A DNA stretch of 64,000 bases from Micavibrio sp964400125 (GTDB lineage: Bacteria > Pseudomonadota > Alphaproteobacteria > Micavibrionales > Micavibrionaceae). The DNA is taken from assembly GCA_964400125.1 (NCBI GenBank), contig CAYNSR010000001.1:62001-126000 (forward strand), in the 5' to 3' direction. Made by a program: the position numbers and the translations under genes. This document shows positions 15,970 to 24,494 of this stretch, piece after piece. Position 1 is the first letter of the stretch, and every line of letters starts with the position of its first letter. The notes beneath the pieces were generated by a model. It was not told where the DNA came from. It worked only from the letters and a program-made list of their open reading frames with translations, and made no database searches.

Positions 15970-17331
15970 TTAGCAGTGAATTTCCGCCTTTTTCCGGGTG
16001 TAATACCACCATGTCAGCACCAGACATATTCCGTAATACGCAAAAAAGATCAGCAACGCCGCATTCGGCGTACCGGTCAGGGCAATCGCCGTCCCGTAGC
16101 TTTTCGGGATGAAGAACGCCCCATATGCGCCGATAGCAGAACTGAAACCAATGATCGCTGCGGCCTCCCGCTCCCCGGCCTTGCGGACATCGTCTTCGCT
16201 CTGTCCGTGCATGGATTTTTTCCGTTCCGTCCGGCAGATGACGGGGATCATCTGAAAGGTCGATGCATTCCCCACCCCGGTCGCCGCGAAGAGAAGAATG
16301 AACATCGCAAAAAAGCCGTAAAATGCATGCGGCTGATCCTTGTTGACAAGGAAATAGAGGACCCCCAGCGCACCGATCATCAATACGACGAAAACCCACA
16401 GCGTTACACGACCACCGCCGAACCTGTCAGAAATCCATCCGCTCCCCGCCCGGGTCAATGCCCCGACAAGCGGACCGATAAAGGCGAGTTGCAAGGAATT
16501 GATTTCCGGGAACTGGGTCTTCGCCAGCAACGGAAACCCGGCAGAAAAACCGATAAAAGAACCAAATGTACCAACATACAGAATACACATGATCCAGTTG
16601 TGCTTGCGCTTGAAAATAACCATCTGGCTTTTAAAAGACGCCTTGGCGTCCGCGATATCGTTCATCCAGAACCATGCGGTTATTGTCGACAGAACGATGA
16701 AGGGCACCCAGAAAAATCCAGCATTTTGAATCCATACGGATTTTCCGTCTATGACTTGCGGCGCACCGCCTGCCATACCGAACAGGCCCATGGTGATGAC
16801 GATAGGCACCAGAAACTGGACGGCACTGACTCCGAGATTTCCCAACCCGGCATTCAGGGCCAGAGCGTTTCCCTTTTCCTTTTTGGGATAAAAATATGTG
16901 ATGTTCGACATGCTCGAGGCAAAATTTCCACCGCCGAAACCGCATAACAGCGCAAGCAGCAAAAACACGGTATACGGCGTATCAGGATTTTGAACTGAAA
17001 AACCGATACCCAGCGCAGGAATCAGCAAAGACGCCGTACTGATCGCCGTCCAGCGCCGACCGCCGAAAACAGGAACCATAAAAGAGTAAAAAATCCGCAA
17101 CGTTGCGCCGGACAACCCCGGCAACGCCGTCAGCCAGAATAACTGTTCCGTAGTAAAATCAAACCCCGCCTTTGGCAAATTGACGACGACGACGCTCCAT
17201 ACCATCCAGACAGCAAAGGCCAGAAACAGTGCCGGAACCGAAATCCAGAGATTGCGTCTGGCGACATTTTTAGCCCCACTTTCCCAAACGGCAACATCTT
17301 CGGGATTCCACGCAGTCAGAACCTTGGCCAT
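15970..17331 (-). CDS. narK2: Nitrate/nitrite antiporter, NarK2 type
   Basis: A 453-residue major-facilitator protein with about 12 membrane segments. The nitrate signature region is seen as GFGGGNFASSMSNITYFYPK, with GNALALNAGLGNLGVSAVQF in the second half of the motif. The sequence resembles NarK2/NarU-type nitrate-nitrite exchangers, which export nitrite produced by NarG. It lies 11 bases after narK1 with SD GAGGAG, and 85 bases before narG. The pairing of a NarK1-like and a NarK2-like transporter ahead of narG matches denitrifiers such as Paracoccus and Pseudomonas. Transport mode is inferred from the family. Confidence 0.93.
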   Translation of the reverse strand: MAKVLTAWNPEDVAVWESGAKNVARRNLWISVPALFLAFAVWMVWSVVVVNLPKAGFDFTTEQLFWLTALPGLSGATLRIFYSFMVPVFGGRRWTAISTASLLIPALGIGFSVQNPDTPYTVFLLLALLCGFGGGNFASSMSNITYFYPKKEKGNALALNAGLGNLGVSAVQFLVPIVITMGLFGMAGGAPQVIDGKSVWIQNAGFFWVPFIVLSTITAWFWMNDIADAKASFKSQMVIFKRKHNWIMCILYVGTFGSFIGFSAGFPLLAKTQFPEINSLQLAFIGPLVGALTRAGSGWISDRFGGGRVTLWVFVVLMIGALGVLYFLVNKDQPHAFYGFFAMFILLFAATGVGNASTFQMIPVICRTERKKSMHGQSEDDVRKAGEREAAAIIGFSSAIGAYGAFFIPKSYGTAIALTGTPNAALLIFFAYYGICLVLTWWYYTRKKAEIHC

Positions 17332-17342
17332 GATATTCTCCT

Positions 17343-18659
17343 CTAACCCTGTTTCAAATCACCCAGTTCCGGCAGATAGGCCGGTTCACGCAAGGCAGGA
17401 TGTTTTTTCCTTTCCATACGGCGGATCGCAAAATGCATCCAGCTCAGCGCCGTCAGGACCAGAACAAACAGCAGCATGAAGCAGCTCGTCCAGACATTGG
17501 TGAGATCATTCAGGATGCCGAAGCATATCGGCAGGAAGAACCCGCCCAGACCGCCAATCAGGCCGACGATCCCCGCAACGGAGCCGACATTGTCGGGGTA
17601 ATAAACAGGAATGTGTTTGTAAATTGCGGCTTTTCCCAAAGACATGAAGAACCCGAGAATGAAAACGATGACCGTGAAGGGAATAAATGAAAGGCCGAAA
17701 CTGAAGGTAATGTCGCCACGAATGCCGTGAACAATGTAGTCCGTCGCCGGGTAGCTCAGGACAAAACAGCAAAGAACGCAGACGGAAAACGTCCAGTACA
17801 TCACCTTGCGGGCACCATAGGTATCAGATAAATACCCACCGACAGCGCGGAACAGGGAACCGGCAACGGAAAACGCCGCCGCAAGCATCCCCGCCTGCTT
17901 GATGTCCATGCCGTAAGCACCGACATAATAACGCGGCAGCCACAACGCCAGCGCAACAAAAGCGCCGAAAACAAAGAAATAGTAGAGCGAAAACCGCCAA
18001 ACCTGAAGCTTTTTCAACGGCGCAAGCGCGGAAGCCATCGATTTCGGTTTTGCCCCTGTTTTCCGTCTTTCAACCAGATCAGGCTCGTCTTTTGTCACGA
18101 ACCAGTAAACAAAAGCAATAACAATCAGGGCTACAGCCCACACTTGCGCAACCATGTGCCATCCATAAGCGACCATGACAAAAGGCGCGACGAATTTTGT
18201 CAGTGCCGCGCCGATATTTCCCATGCCGTAGATACCAAGCGCAGTCCCTTGCCTTTCCTTGCTGTACCATTTGGAAAGGTAGGATATGCCGACGACAAAG
18301 CTCCCACCGGCGATTCCAACACCGAGCGCCGTAATCAACAACATGATATAGGTATCCGCATATGTCAGCATCCATGTGAATGCGGCAGATGAAAGCATAA
18401 CGACAAAAAAAATGGGCCGACCGCCATATTGATCCGCCCAGATTCCAAGGACCAGCCGTATCAACGATCCGGTAAGGATCGGGGTTCCGATCAGGAGGCT
18501 GAATTCCGTATCGGTCAGCCCCATATCTTCCTTGATCTGCACGCCGATAATCGAAAAAATTGTCCAGACGGCAAAACAAACCGTAAATGCGATCGTATTC
18601 GCACCCAAAGCCCGGACCTGATCCGTTTTGGAGACTTCATAACCAGAAATCGTCGCCAT
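17343..18659 (-). CDS. narK1: Nitrate/proton symporter, NarK1 type
   Basis: A 438-residue major-facilitator protein with about 12 hydrophobic helices. Nitrate-porter signatures GVGIAGGSFVVGISYLSKWY and GTALGIYGMGNIGAALTKF are present, and FAVWTIFSIIGVQIKEDMGL opens the first helix pair. It is closer to the NarK1/NasA branch, which brings nitrate in with protons. The product would supply substrate before nitrite accumulates, with NarK2 taking over as exchanger. The start ATG 18659 has GGAG upstream. It is first in the narK1-narK2 pair and is divergent from the second Crp/Fnr gene, sharing the region with the FNR box at 18758. Confidence 0.92.
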   Translation of the reverse strand: MATISGYEVSKTDQVRALGANTIAFTVCFAVWTIFSIIGVQIKEDMGLTDTEFSLLIGTPILTGSLIRLVLGIWADQYGGRPIFFVVMLSSAAFTWMLTYADTYIMLLITALGVGIAGGSFVVGISYLSKWYSKERQGTALGIYGMGNIGAALTKFVAPFVMVAYGWHMVAQVWAVALIVIAFVYWFVTKDEPDLVERRKTGAKPKSMASALAPLKKLQVWRFSLYYFFVFGAFVALALWLPRYYVGAYGMDIKQAGMLAAAFSVAGSLFRAVGGYLSDTYGARKVMYWTFSVCVLCCFVLSYPATDYIVHGIRGDITFSFGLSFIPFTVIVFILGFFMSLGKAAIYKHIPVYYPDNVGSVAGIVGLIGGLGGFFLPICFGILNDLTNVWTSCFMLLFVLVLTALSWMHFAIRRMERKKHPALREPAYLPELGDLKQG

Positions 18660-18757
18660 TTCCGTATTCTCCGTCGTTTTTTACATCTCTACCGCAGGTG
18701 TTTTTGCTATCCTGCGCCCTATCTGTTATTTCTGGCATGGCGAACAGGCTCAGGTAA

Positions 18758-18771
18758 TTGATCTGAATCAA
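18758..18771. promoter_or_regulatory. FNR/DNR box between narK1 and the second Crp/Fnr gene
   Basis: Perfect TTGAT-CTGA-ATCAA. Its centre is 105 bases from the narK1 start and the box ends 12 bases before the divergent regulator's ATG. On the narK1 side the best -10-like sequence is CAGAAA at a 23-bp gap, a weak match. The likely reading is activation of narK1 with simultaneous repression of the regulator gene. Confidence 0.75.
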
Positions 18772-18783
18772 TCAGAGGGAAAT

Positions 18784-19587
18784 ATGCCCGAAAAGGCGAT
18801 AGTGCTGTTTATCGAATACCTTGCACGGCGCAAGCAATTGCGGGATTCCAGCCAGAGCGCGGATGACAACACCCCCCTGTTTACCGGACTGGCGGAAAAC
18901 AGTATTCAAACACTCCTGTCAAATTCATTCATGCAATCGTTCGCCGCCGGACAACAAATCGTATTGCAAGGGGATTCCCCGACCCACCTTTATTACATTA
19001 TCGAAGGCGCCATCAAAACCGTGCGCTACGGCGCAGATGGAGAAGAGTCGACCATCCGGATGCTGAAACCGGGCGAAACCTTTATGGATGCGGTAATTTT
19101 CATGGGAGGAAAATCACCGGTCAATGCCGTGACGATAGAAGACAGCAAATTGATGCTGATTCCCGCCGAATCCGTTCGCCGCCATGCCCTGCAAGATGCA
19201 CAATTTGCATGCAATCTTTTGCGCATCGTCACCAGACATTATAAAAATGCCATGCAACAGATTGACAGTATTATTACAAAAAATCCGGTTGAACGACTCG
19301 GCTATTATTTTCTCAAACAACATCTTGAACAAGGGGCAGAATCGATGGATTTCTCCCTGCCGTTTCAGAAATCGATCATCGCAAACCACCTCGGCATGAC
19401 GCCGGAAACGTTCTCGCGGGCGTTGAGCCAACTCAAAAAACTGGGAATCGATGTGGATCATGAAAATATGACCTTGCGTGACGCCTATGCGCTTTGCCAT
19501 TTCTGCGACCCTGATACGGCGCATGCTTGCCCCAAATTTCAAACCGATTCCTGCCCCATGTACGGCAGCGAACAGGGATGTCACTGA
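18784..19587 (+). CDS. Crp/Fnr-family transcriptional regulator 2 with cysteine-rich C-terminus
   Basis: A 267-residue regulator. The sensor barrel starts near residue 31 (PLFTGLAENSIQTLL), and the HTH recognition helix GMTPETFSRALSQL has the E-xx-SR pattern for TTGAT half-sites. It lacks the FNR N-terminal cysteine cluster. After the HTH it carries an extension of about 30 residues with five cysteines, spaced CHFC, then HACP, DSCP and GCH. This is unusual in the family and could hold a metal or Fe-S cluster. The start ATG 18784 has SD GAGGGA 5 bases upstream. The FNR box just before the SD suggests autoregulation. The 3' end overlaps convergent moeA by 7 bases. It is paralogous to the regulator at 5688. 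Confidence 0.9.
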   Translation: MPEKAIVLFIEYLARRKQLRDSSQSADDNTPLFTGLAENSIQTLLSNSFMQSFAAGQQIVLQGDSPTHLYYIIEGAIKTVRYGADGEESTIRMLKPGETFMDAVIFMGGKSPVNAVTIEDSKLMLIPAESVRRHALQDAQFACNLLRIVTRHYKNAMQQIDSIITKNPVERLGYYFLKQHLEQGAESMDFSLPFQKSIIANHLGMTPETFSRALSQLKKLGIDVDHENMTLRDAYALCHFCDPDTAHACPKFQTDSCPMYGSEQGCH

Positions 19588-20807
19588 CAAACCTCCACGA
19601 CATCCCCTGCCTTCATCTGGCTGACATTCTCCGGGATCACCGCCCATGCATTCAATCCGGAAAACGGGCTGACCATAAAGGATTGCTGTTTTTGAGGAAT
19701 ATCCACGCCGCGCAGGCCCCGGGCATCGCAGGAAAGCTGCGCCCTCATGAAAAAACGCAAAGGGATGTCGCCCTTGCTGTAATTGTTTTTCAAGATGGCG
19801 TATTGAGATTCTTCCGGCTTCAACCCCTGCATGGCGCGCAATAACGGCAGAACGAAAAACCGCAATCCCGCCGCCGTAGCCGCCGGATTTCCGGGAAGAC
19901 CTATATAATACGGGCCGTCGCCCGGAAATTTTGCAAAGAAAAGCGGCTTTCCGGGCCGGATCGCGACTTTGTGAAAAAATATTTCCGCACCCATCTCCTT
20001 CAGGACCGAGGGAACAAAATCATGAACTCCGGCTGATACCGCACCAGTGGAAATGAAGATGTCTTTGTCTTTCGCCAGAAGCGATTCCAGCATTTTTTGA
20101 AACCCCTCCGGATCGTCGCGTACCGTCCCGGCATCGTCAACCGCCACGCCCTGCCGGTTCAGGGCTGCGATCAGATAGGGTTTTGTGGAATTATAAATCT
20201 GCCCGCAGGCCAGCGGCGCATCAAGGGAATCGACAATTTCCAGACCGGTGGAGATCAGCGCAGCCCGTACCCGGCGCACGACACTGATCTGTCCAATGCC
20301 AAGCGTCGCCAGCGCCAGAACGTGCGCCGGTTCTAAAATTGTGCCTGCCTGAAAAACAATGTCGCCCGGTTTGAAATCCGTCCCGGCACGGCGAATATGA
20401 TCGCCCGCAGCTACCGTGGACAGGATCGAAATTTTCCCGGCGGCGGATTTTTCGGTTTTTTCAACCGGAATCACGGCATCACACCCCGGTGGAAACAGTG
20501 CGCCGGTCATAATTTCATAGCATTGTCCCGGCGCGGGCGGCGCAAAACGGCGCAATTCCCCGGCGGCAATATGCCCGGCAACCTCCAAAGACACCGGATT
20601 CCCGGACGATCCGCCCGTCAATGCCGCAATATTCAGGGCAAAACCATCCATCGCCGCATTGTCGAATGGCGGATTGGGTACGCTGGCGCGAATATCGGCG
20701 GCGGAGATTCGTCCGGCGATGTCCGTCACAGATACAGTTTCGTTACTCAACAGCGTTTGCACCCCAGCCGCCCGGATCAAATCCAGCGCACCCTTATATG
20801 AAATCAT
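19581..20807 (-). CDS. moeA: Molybdopterin molybdenumtransferase MoeA
   Basis: A 408-residue enzyme inserting molybdate into adenylated molybdopterin. Family landmarks are PNPPFDNAAMDGFAL near residue 45, EIMTGALFPPGCDAVIPVE near 95, ISTGAVSAGVHDFVPSVL in the MPT-binding domain, and GLPGNPAATAAGL. SD AGGAGG precedes ATG 20807. It follows the TauE-type permease by 9 bases, suggesting a two-gene operon. With MoaA, MoaCB, MoaD, MoaE and MobA this nearly completes the pathway within the window; only a MoaD-activating enzyme and molybdate transporter are missing, unless the permease serves. Confidence 0.96.
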   Translation of the reverse strand: MISYKGALDLIRAAGVQTLLSNETVSVTDIAGRISAADIRASVPNPPFDNAAMDGFALNIAALTGGSSGNPVSLEVAGHIAAGELRRFAPPAPGQCYEIMTGALFPPGCDAVIPVEKTEKSAAGKISILSTVAAGDHIRRAGTDFKPGDIVFQAGTILEPAHVLALATLGIGQISVVRRVRAALISTGLEIVDSLDAPLACGQIYNSTKPYLIAALNRQGVAVDDAGTVRDDPEGFQKMLESLLAKDKDIFISTGAVSAGVHDFVPSVLKEMGAEIFFHKVAIRPGKPLFFAKFPGDGPYYIGLPGNPAATAAGLRFFVLPLLRAMQGLKPEESQYAILKNNYSKGDIPLRFFMRAQLSCDARGLRGVDIPQKQQSFMVSPFSGLNAWAVIPENVSQMKAGDVVEVCQ

Positions 20808-20816
20808 TTTTTCCTC

Positions 20817-21587
20817 CTAAAGCATGCCCTGCCAGCGCCACAACATCTGTGTCGCGGCATACAATATCAAAAGCGCCGTCAGAATGCGTATGATTTTCGG
20901 ATCAAGTCGTACAGCCCCCATACGCGCCCCTATCTGCCCCCCGACAAAAACCGCCGGGAACAGCCATAAATATGCCTCCATCTGCATAAAAAACGCAGCA
21001 TCCCCGATCTTCATCAACTGTCCGGCAAGACCGGACAGCGAGTTGACCAGAATAAAAAAACTGCACATCCCGGCAATGTTTCTGGCATTCCCCCATCGCA
21101 GTAAATACAGCACCGGGGCCAGAAAAATTCCACCGCCAATACCGACCGCCCCCGCAAGAAATCCTAAAACAGCGCCGACGGTAAACGGCAAAAAAGGATG
21201 CCTCCCCACAGGATACATATCATGCGTACCCCCCGTTTCAGAAAAACGGAACAATATCTGCAATCCCGCCAGCAACAAAACCGCACCGAGAAGGCCCGTA
21301 AAAAAACGCTCTGAAATCTCAATCGAACCTCCCAGCCACGCCGCCGGAACCGAAGCGATGACCCACGGCACGGCGCGGCGCAATTCAAAGTGCCCTGCTC
21401 GATAAAAACGGAAAGTGCCGCCGCTGACGACAATGATATTGCACACCAGCGCCAGGATCGGCATGATGCGATAATCCGTTCCCGCCAACGCCAGCAACGC
21501 ACTATAGGTCGATCCGCCGCCAAACCCGACCAGTGCATATAAAAGTGCGGTGATAAAAAATGCTGGAACAAGAAACAAAAGAGTCAT
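20817..21587 (-). CDS. TauE/SafE-family membrane permease
   Basis: A 256-residue protein with about eight hydrophobic helices. The duplicated family signature appears as ALVGFGGGSTYSALLAL at the N-terminus and GAVGIGGGIFLAPVLYL in the second half. TauE/SafE (DUF81) proteins are predicted exporters or importers of sulfur-containing anions and small organic acids; substrate is not predictable here. Immediate coupling to moeA and an FNR box 34 bases upstream place it in the nitrate/molybdenum regulon, so an oxyanion substrate is possible but unproven. A weak SD (TGAGG) precedes ATG 21587. Confidence 0.87.
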   Translation of the reverse strand: MTLLFLVPAFFITALLYALVGFGGGSTYSALLALAGTDYRIMPILALVCNIIVVSGGTFRFYRAGHFELRRAVPWVIASVPAAWLGGSIEISERFFTGLLGAVLLLAGLQILFRFSETGGTHDMYPVGRHPFLPFTVGAVLGFLAGAVGIGGGIFLAPVLYLLRWGNARNIAGMCSFFILVNSLSGLAGQLMKIGDAAFFMQMEAYLWLFPAVFVGGQIGARMGAVRLDPKIIRILTALLILYAATQMLWRWQGML

Positions 21588-21621
21588 GCCTCATGCAATC
21601 ATACGGACCGCCCGGTACGCC

Positions 21622-21635
21622 TTGATACGGATCAA
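21622..21635. promoter_or_regulatory. FNR/DNR box upstream of the permease-moeA pair
   Basis: Perfect TTGAT-ACGG-ATCAA. The centre is 41-42 bases from the permease ATG. A -10-like TATGAT lies at 21603-21598 on the minus strand, at an 18-bp gap, shorter than the 22 bp seen elsewhere. Either the transcript has almost no leader or the box acts in another way. Confidence 0.72.
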
Positions 21636-21712
21636 CCGGGTTTTTCCCGCTTTGTTTCTCATAATATTTATATTTGCAAAAACCGGACATTTCCACGATT
21701 CAGCCCCGTAGA

Positions 21713-21754
21713 TTGACCGAAGTCAATTTGTCGCATGCACCATGGCACTAAACT
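21713..21754 (+). promoter_or_regulatory. FNR/DNR-type promoter of ubiTUV
   Basis: The box is TTGAC-CGAA-GTCAA at 21713-21726, a symmetric variant. A -10-like TAAACT lies at 21749-21754, after the same 22-bp gap as at moaA, narG and nrdD. Predicted transcription start is near 21761, only about 3 bases before the ubiT ATG at 21764, so the mRNA could be nearly leaderless. Confidence 0.72.
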
Positions 21755-21763
21755 GCCCGTGCC

Positions 21764-22267
21764 ATGACAGGACAAACCGCTGCCCGCACCCGATTCCAGA
21801 ATCTTCCCGGCCATATTCTGGCCCCCCTTCCCCTGCCGTTCCTGCAGCCGTTCCTGCACAAAATTGTCTGCAACGCCGTGCGGGATTACCCGGAATTATT
21901 CCGCCGTCTCGGGATACACCGGAACAAAACCTATATGATCGATCCTGTGAACATGCCGTTTGTCCTACTCCTCTCCCCGGCCCCGGACCGCCCGCGCCTG
22001 CGCGCCTGCCGCCGGACGCGGGCCACACCACATGACGCCCGCATTTCCGGAACATTTCTAACTCTTCTTAATATGATCGATGGGCGGCTGGACGGCGATG
22101 CGCTGTTTTTTACCCGCGATCTTGTCATCGAGGGCGATACGGAAGCCGTTGTTGTCCTGCGCAATGCGCTGGACGATCTGGATACCAGCATTGTCGACAG
22201 GATCGCCGCACCGTTCGGCCCCCCGGCCCGCGCCGCGCTTTCGATCCTGCGCCGGATGGGGGCGTAA
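21764..22267 (+). CDS. ubiT: Ubiquinone accessory factor UbiT (SCP2 domain)
   Basis: A 167-residue SCP2-like lipid-binding protein. The middle and end, LNMIDGRLDGDALFFTRDLV and IEGDTEAVVVLRNALDDLD, match UbiT (YhbT) proteins. UbiT acts with UbiU and UbiV to make ubiquinone without oxygen, probably by binding the hydrophobic intermediates as UbiJ does in aerobic synthesis. The order ubiT-ubiU-ubiV with one-base spacing matches the anaerobic ubiquinone operon of proteobacteria. The N-terminus begins at ATG 21764; a frame start at 21742 is in a different frame and has no homology. An FNR-type promoter lies directly upstream. Confidence 0.9.
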   Translation: MTGQTAARTRFQNLPGHILAPLPLPFLQPFLHKIVCNAVRDYPELFRRLGIHRNKTYMIDPVNMPFVLLLSPAPDRPRLRACRRTRATPHDARISGTFLTLLNMIDGRLDGDALFFTRDLVIEGDTEAVVVLRNALDDLDTSIVDRIAAPFGPPARAALSILRRMGA

Positions 22268-22268
22268 C

Positions 22269-23270
22269 ATGCAACAGCGCCCCGAAATCGTCAGCCCCGC
22301 AGGCACTCCCGCATCCCTGCGCACAGCGGTCGATGCAGGAGCAGATGCGGTTTATTGCGGCTTCCAGAACGCAACCAATGCCCGGAACTTCCCCGGACTC
22401 AATTTCACCCCGGAGGAAATGGAACGGGGTATCGCCTATGCGCATGAGCGTGGCGCAAAAGTTTTACTGGCCGCCAACACATTCCCGCCAGCGGGACAAT
22501 TCCACCTGTGGAAAGAGGCGGTGGATATGGCGGTCAATTTCGGTATTGACGCCATCATCATCGCCGATATCGGCGTTGCCGACCACATAAAAAGAAAATA
22601 CCCTGACCAGAGACTGCATCTTTCTGTTCAGGCCGGGGCATCATCCCCGGAGGCAATAAAATTTTACTGCCGCGCCTTCGATATCAGGCGCGTTGTCCTG
22701 CCGCGCATCCTGACAGTTCAGGAAATCAGGGCCGTGCATGATGAAATCCCCTGTGAAATCGAAGCATTTATCTTCGGTAACATCGGCATGATGGCCGAAG
22801 GACGATGCAGCCTGACCAATTATGCCACAGGCATTTCCACCAATATGGATGGCGTCTGCTCCCCCGCCGATGCGGTTCATTACGAAGAAGACGCAGATCG
22901 CAATCTGACAACCAGACTGGGAGAATTCACAATCGACTGTTTTTCGTGCGGTGAGAAGGCCGGCTACCCGACGATCTGCAAGGGACGTTATCTGGCCGGG
23001 CAACGCAAGGACGCCTATTACGCATTCGAAGAACCAATCAGCCTGAACCTGACCGCCCTGTTGCCGGAACTGATAAAATCCGGGGTTACCGCATTAAAAA
23101 TAGAAGGACGACAACGATCGCGCGCCTATGTCGGGGCCGTTGTTTCATCCTTTCGCAAAACCATCGATGCCTACATGGCCGGGGAAACGCCGGAAATGGA
23201 CGATCTCCTTGCCTTGACAGAAGGAAACAGGCAGACCGAAGGCGCCTTTAAAAGCAAGAGGTGGCGATGA
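22269..23270 (+). CDS. ubiU: O2-independent ubiquinone hydroxylation protein UbiU (peptidase U32 family)
   Basis: A 333-residue U32-family protein starting at ATG 22269, just after the ubiT stop; the longer frame from 22080 lies inside ubiT. The opening EIVSPAGTPASLRTAVDAGA and the central AFIFGNIGMMAEGRC are typical. Cysteines in GRCSLTNY, GVCSP, DCFSCGE and TICKGRY are the expected ligands of a 4Fe-4S cluster. UbiU and UbiV form a complex that hydroxylates ubiquinone precursors using prephenate as oxygen donor in place of O2. In this nitrate respirer it would maintain quinone for NarI under anoxia. Confidence 0.94.
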   Translation: MQQRPEIVSPAGTPASLRTAVDAGADAVYCGFQNATNARNFPGLNFTPEEMERGIAYAHERGAKVLLAANTFPPAGQFHLWKEAVDMAVNFGIDAIIIADIGVADHIKRKYPDQRLHLSVQAGASSPEAIKFYCRAFDIRRVVLPRILTVQEIRAVHDEIPCEIEAFIFGNIGMMAEGRCSLTNYATGISTNMDGVCSPADAVHYEEDADRNLTTRLGEFTIDCFSCGEKAGYPTICKGRYLAGQRKDAYYAFEEPISLNLTALLPELIKSGVTALKIEGRQRSRAYVGAVVSSFRKTIDAYMAGETPEMDDLLALTEGNRQTEGAFKSKRWR

Positions 23271-24223
23271 AACCGCAACTCACCATCGGACCGATCCAGT
23301 TTCACTGGCCCGCCGCGAAATGGAAGGATTTTTACTATAAAATCGCCGACGAAGCGCCGGTCGATATCGTTTATATCGGTGAAGTCATCTGTTCAAAGCG
23401 CGCCCCGTTTTATGAGCCTTTGTATGACGATGTCGTAGAACGCCTTAAAAATTCAGGTAAAAAAGTTATATTCTCCACTCTGGCGGAGGTTATGATCCGT
23501 CATGATCGGCGCATGGTTTCGGGAATGTCTGCGATTGAGGACGCTCTTGTCGAGGCCAATGACGCATCGGCCCTCTATCACCTGACCGGACGCCCGCACA
23601 CGATAGGGCCGTTCATGAATGTTTATAATGAAAACACGCTGACATTCCTCAGCCTGAACGGAGCGGAGCATTTCTGTTTTCCCCCGGAGCTGCCCCGGCA
23701 AGCTCTGTCCGTTCTATCAAAAAGAGCAAACCAGCTCGACGTCACAACAGAAGTGCAGGTCTATGGACGGGTTCCGCTTGCCCTGTCCGCCCGGTGTTAC
23801 CACGCCCGCGCCCATGGACGAGTCAAGGACAATTGCCAGTTTGTATGCGAGCAGGATGCCGACGGCATGCCGCTCAAAACTCTGAAAGGATACTCTTTCC
23901 TTGCAATCAACGGCATTGCCACGATGTCGCATAGCTGCCTCAATCTTGTGCAGGAGCTTGAGGATTTGCAGGACATGGGAATTAACCATTTCCGCCTTTC
24001 TCCGCACAGCCACGACATGCCGGGCGTGGCAAAAACCTTCCATGCCGTGCTGGAAAAATCCATCACCCCGGTTGAAGCCGTTGAAAACCTAACCCTCCTG
24101 CGCCCGGATATTCCATTTTCCAATGGTTTCTATTATCGGCAGGAAGGGTATAAATGGGTGGAAACGGAATCTACGCCGACAAATTTTTACCAACCCCAAA
24201 ACAGAAATGGAGATCTGACATGA
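23267..24223 (+). CDS. ubiV: O2-independent ubiquinone hydroxylation protein UbiV (peptidase U32 family)
   Basis: A 318-residue partner of UbiU. The start is ATG 23267, whose ATGA overlaps the ubiU stop and which has an AGAGGTGG SD; ATG 23261 is the alternative. VYIGEVICSKRAPFYEPLY holds the first cluster cysteine (about C42). The remaining three are in ARCYHARAHGRVKDNCQFVC. The C-terminal half has LQDMGINHFRLSPHSHDM. It shares the U32 fold with UbiU, and the pair is a heterodimer in E. coli, each with its own 4Fe-4S cluster. The stop overlaps the next small lipoprotein gene by ATGA. Confidence 0.94.
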   Translation: MKPQLTIGPIQFHWPAAKWKDFYYKIADEAPVDIVYIGEVICSKRAPFYEPLYDDVVERLKNSGKKVIFSTLAEVMIRHDRRMVSGMSAIEDALVEANDASALYHLTGRPHTIGPFMNVYNENTLTFLSLNGAEHFCFPPELPRQALSVLSKRANQLDVTTEVQVYGRVPLALSARCYHARAHGRVKDNCQFVCEQDADGMPLKTLKGYSFLAINGIATMSHSCLNLVQELEDLQDMGINHFRLSPHSHDMPGVAKTFHAVLEKSITPVEAVENLTLLRPDIPFSNGFYYRQEGYKWVETESTPTNFYQPQNRNGDLT

Positions 24224-24438
24224 TTAAAACCGTTGCAACTATTTCTATCGCGCTTTTTCTATCAGCCTGCGCGAGCGTACAGCCCACCGCCGGTACTGTG
24301 CATCAATGCAAACATCATTGTGAACAATCGCAGTGCAAACATGGGGAACAATGCAGTTGCGAAAGCTGCAAGCATGCGGATATGACAGGGAAAACCTGCG
24401 CGAAACACGCACCGATGAGTACGCCTGACAAACCGTAA
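24220..24438 (+). CDS. Small Cys/His-rich lipoprotein coupled to ubiV
   Basis: A 72-residue protein whose ATG overlaps the ubiV stop (ATGA). A short signal peptide ends in a lipobox LSAC, so the mature protein should be lipid-anchored at the Cys near residue 18. The mature part is dominated by cysteine and histidine: CKHHCEQSQCKHGEQCSC, then ESCKH and TCAKH. That is 9 cysteines and at least 6 histidines in about 40 residues, strongly suggesting metal binding in the periplasm. I do not recognise the family. It is the last gene before a strong terminator, so it belongs to the anaerobic ubiTUV unit. Whether it serves copper defence, metal supply or redox sensing is unknown. Confidence 0.8.
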   Translation: MIKTVATISIALFLSACASVQPTAGTVHQCKHHCEQSQCKHGEQCSCESCKHADMTGKTCAKHAPMSTPDKP

Positions 24439-24457
24439 AGAGCAAAGAACCCACGCC

Positions 24458-24494
24458 AAAAAAGCAGCCGGCAGAAATGTCGGCTGCTTTTTTG
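24458..24494 (+). terminator. Intrinsic terminator after the ubiTUV unit
   Basis: An 11-bp stem, AGCAGCCGGCA/TGTCGGCTGCT with one G-T pair, is closed by a GAAA loop and followed by TTTTTT. The A-tract on the left could make it bidirectional. Its U-tract runs into the FNR box of the nrdD promoter. Confidence 0.92.
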
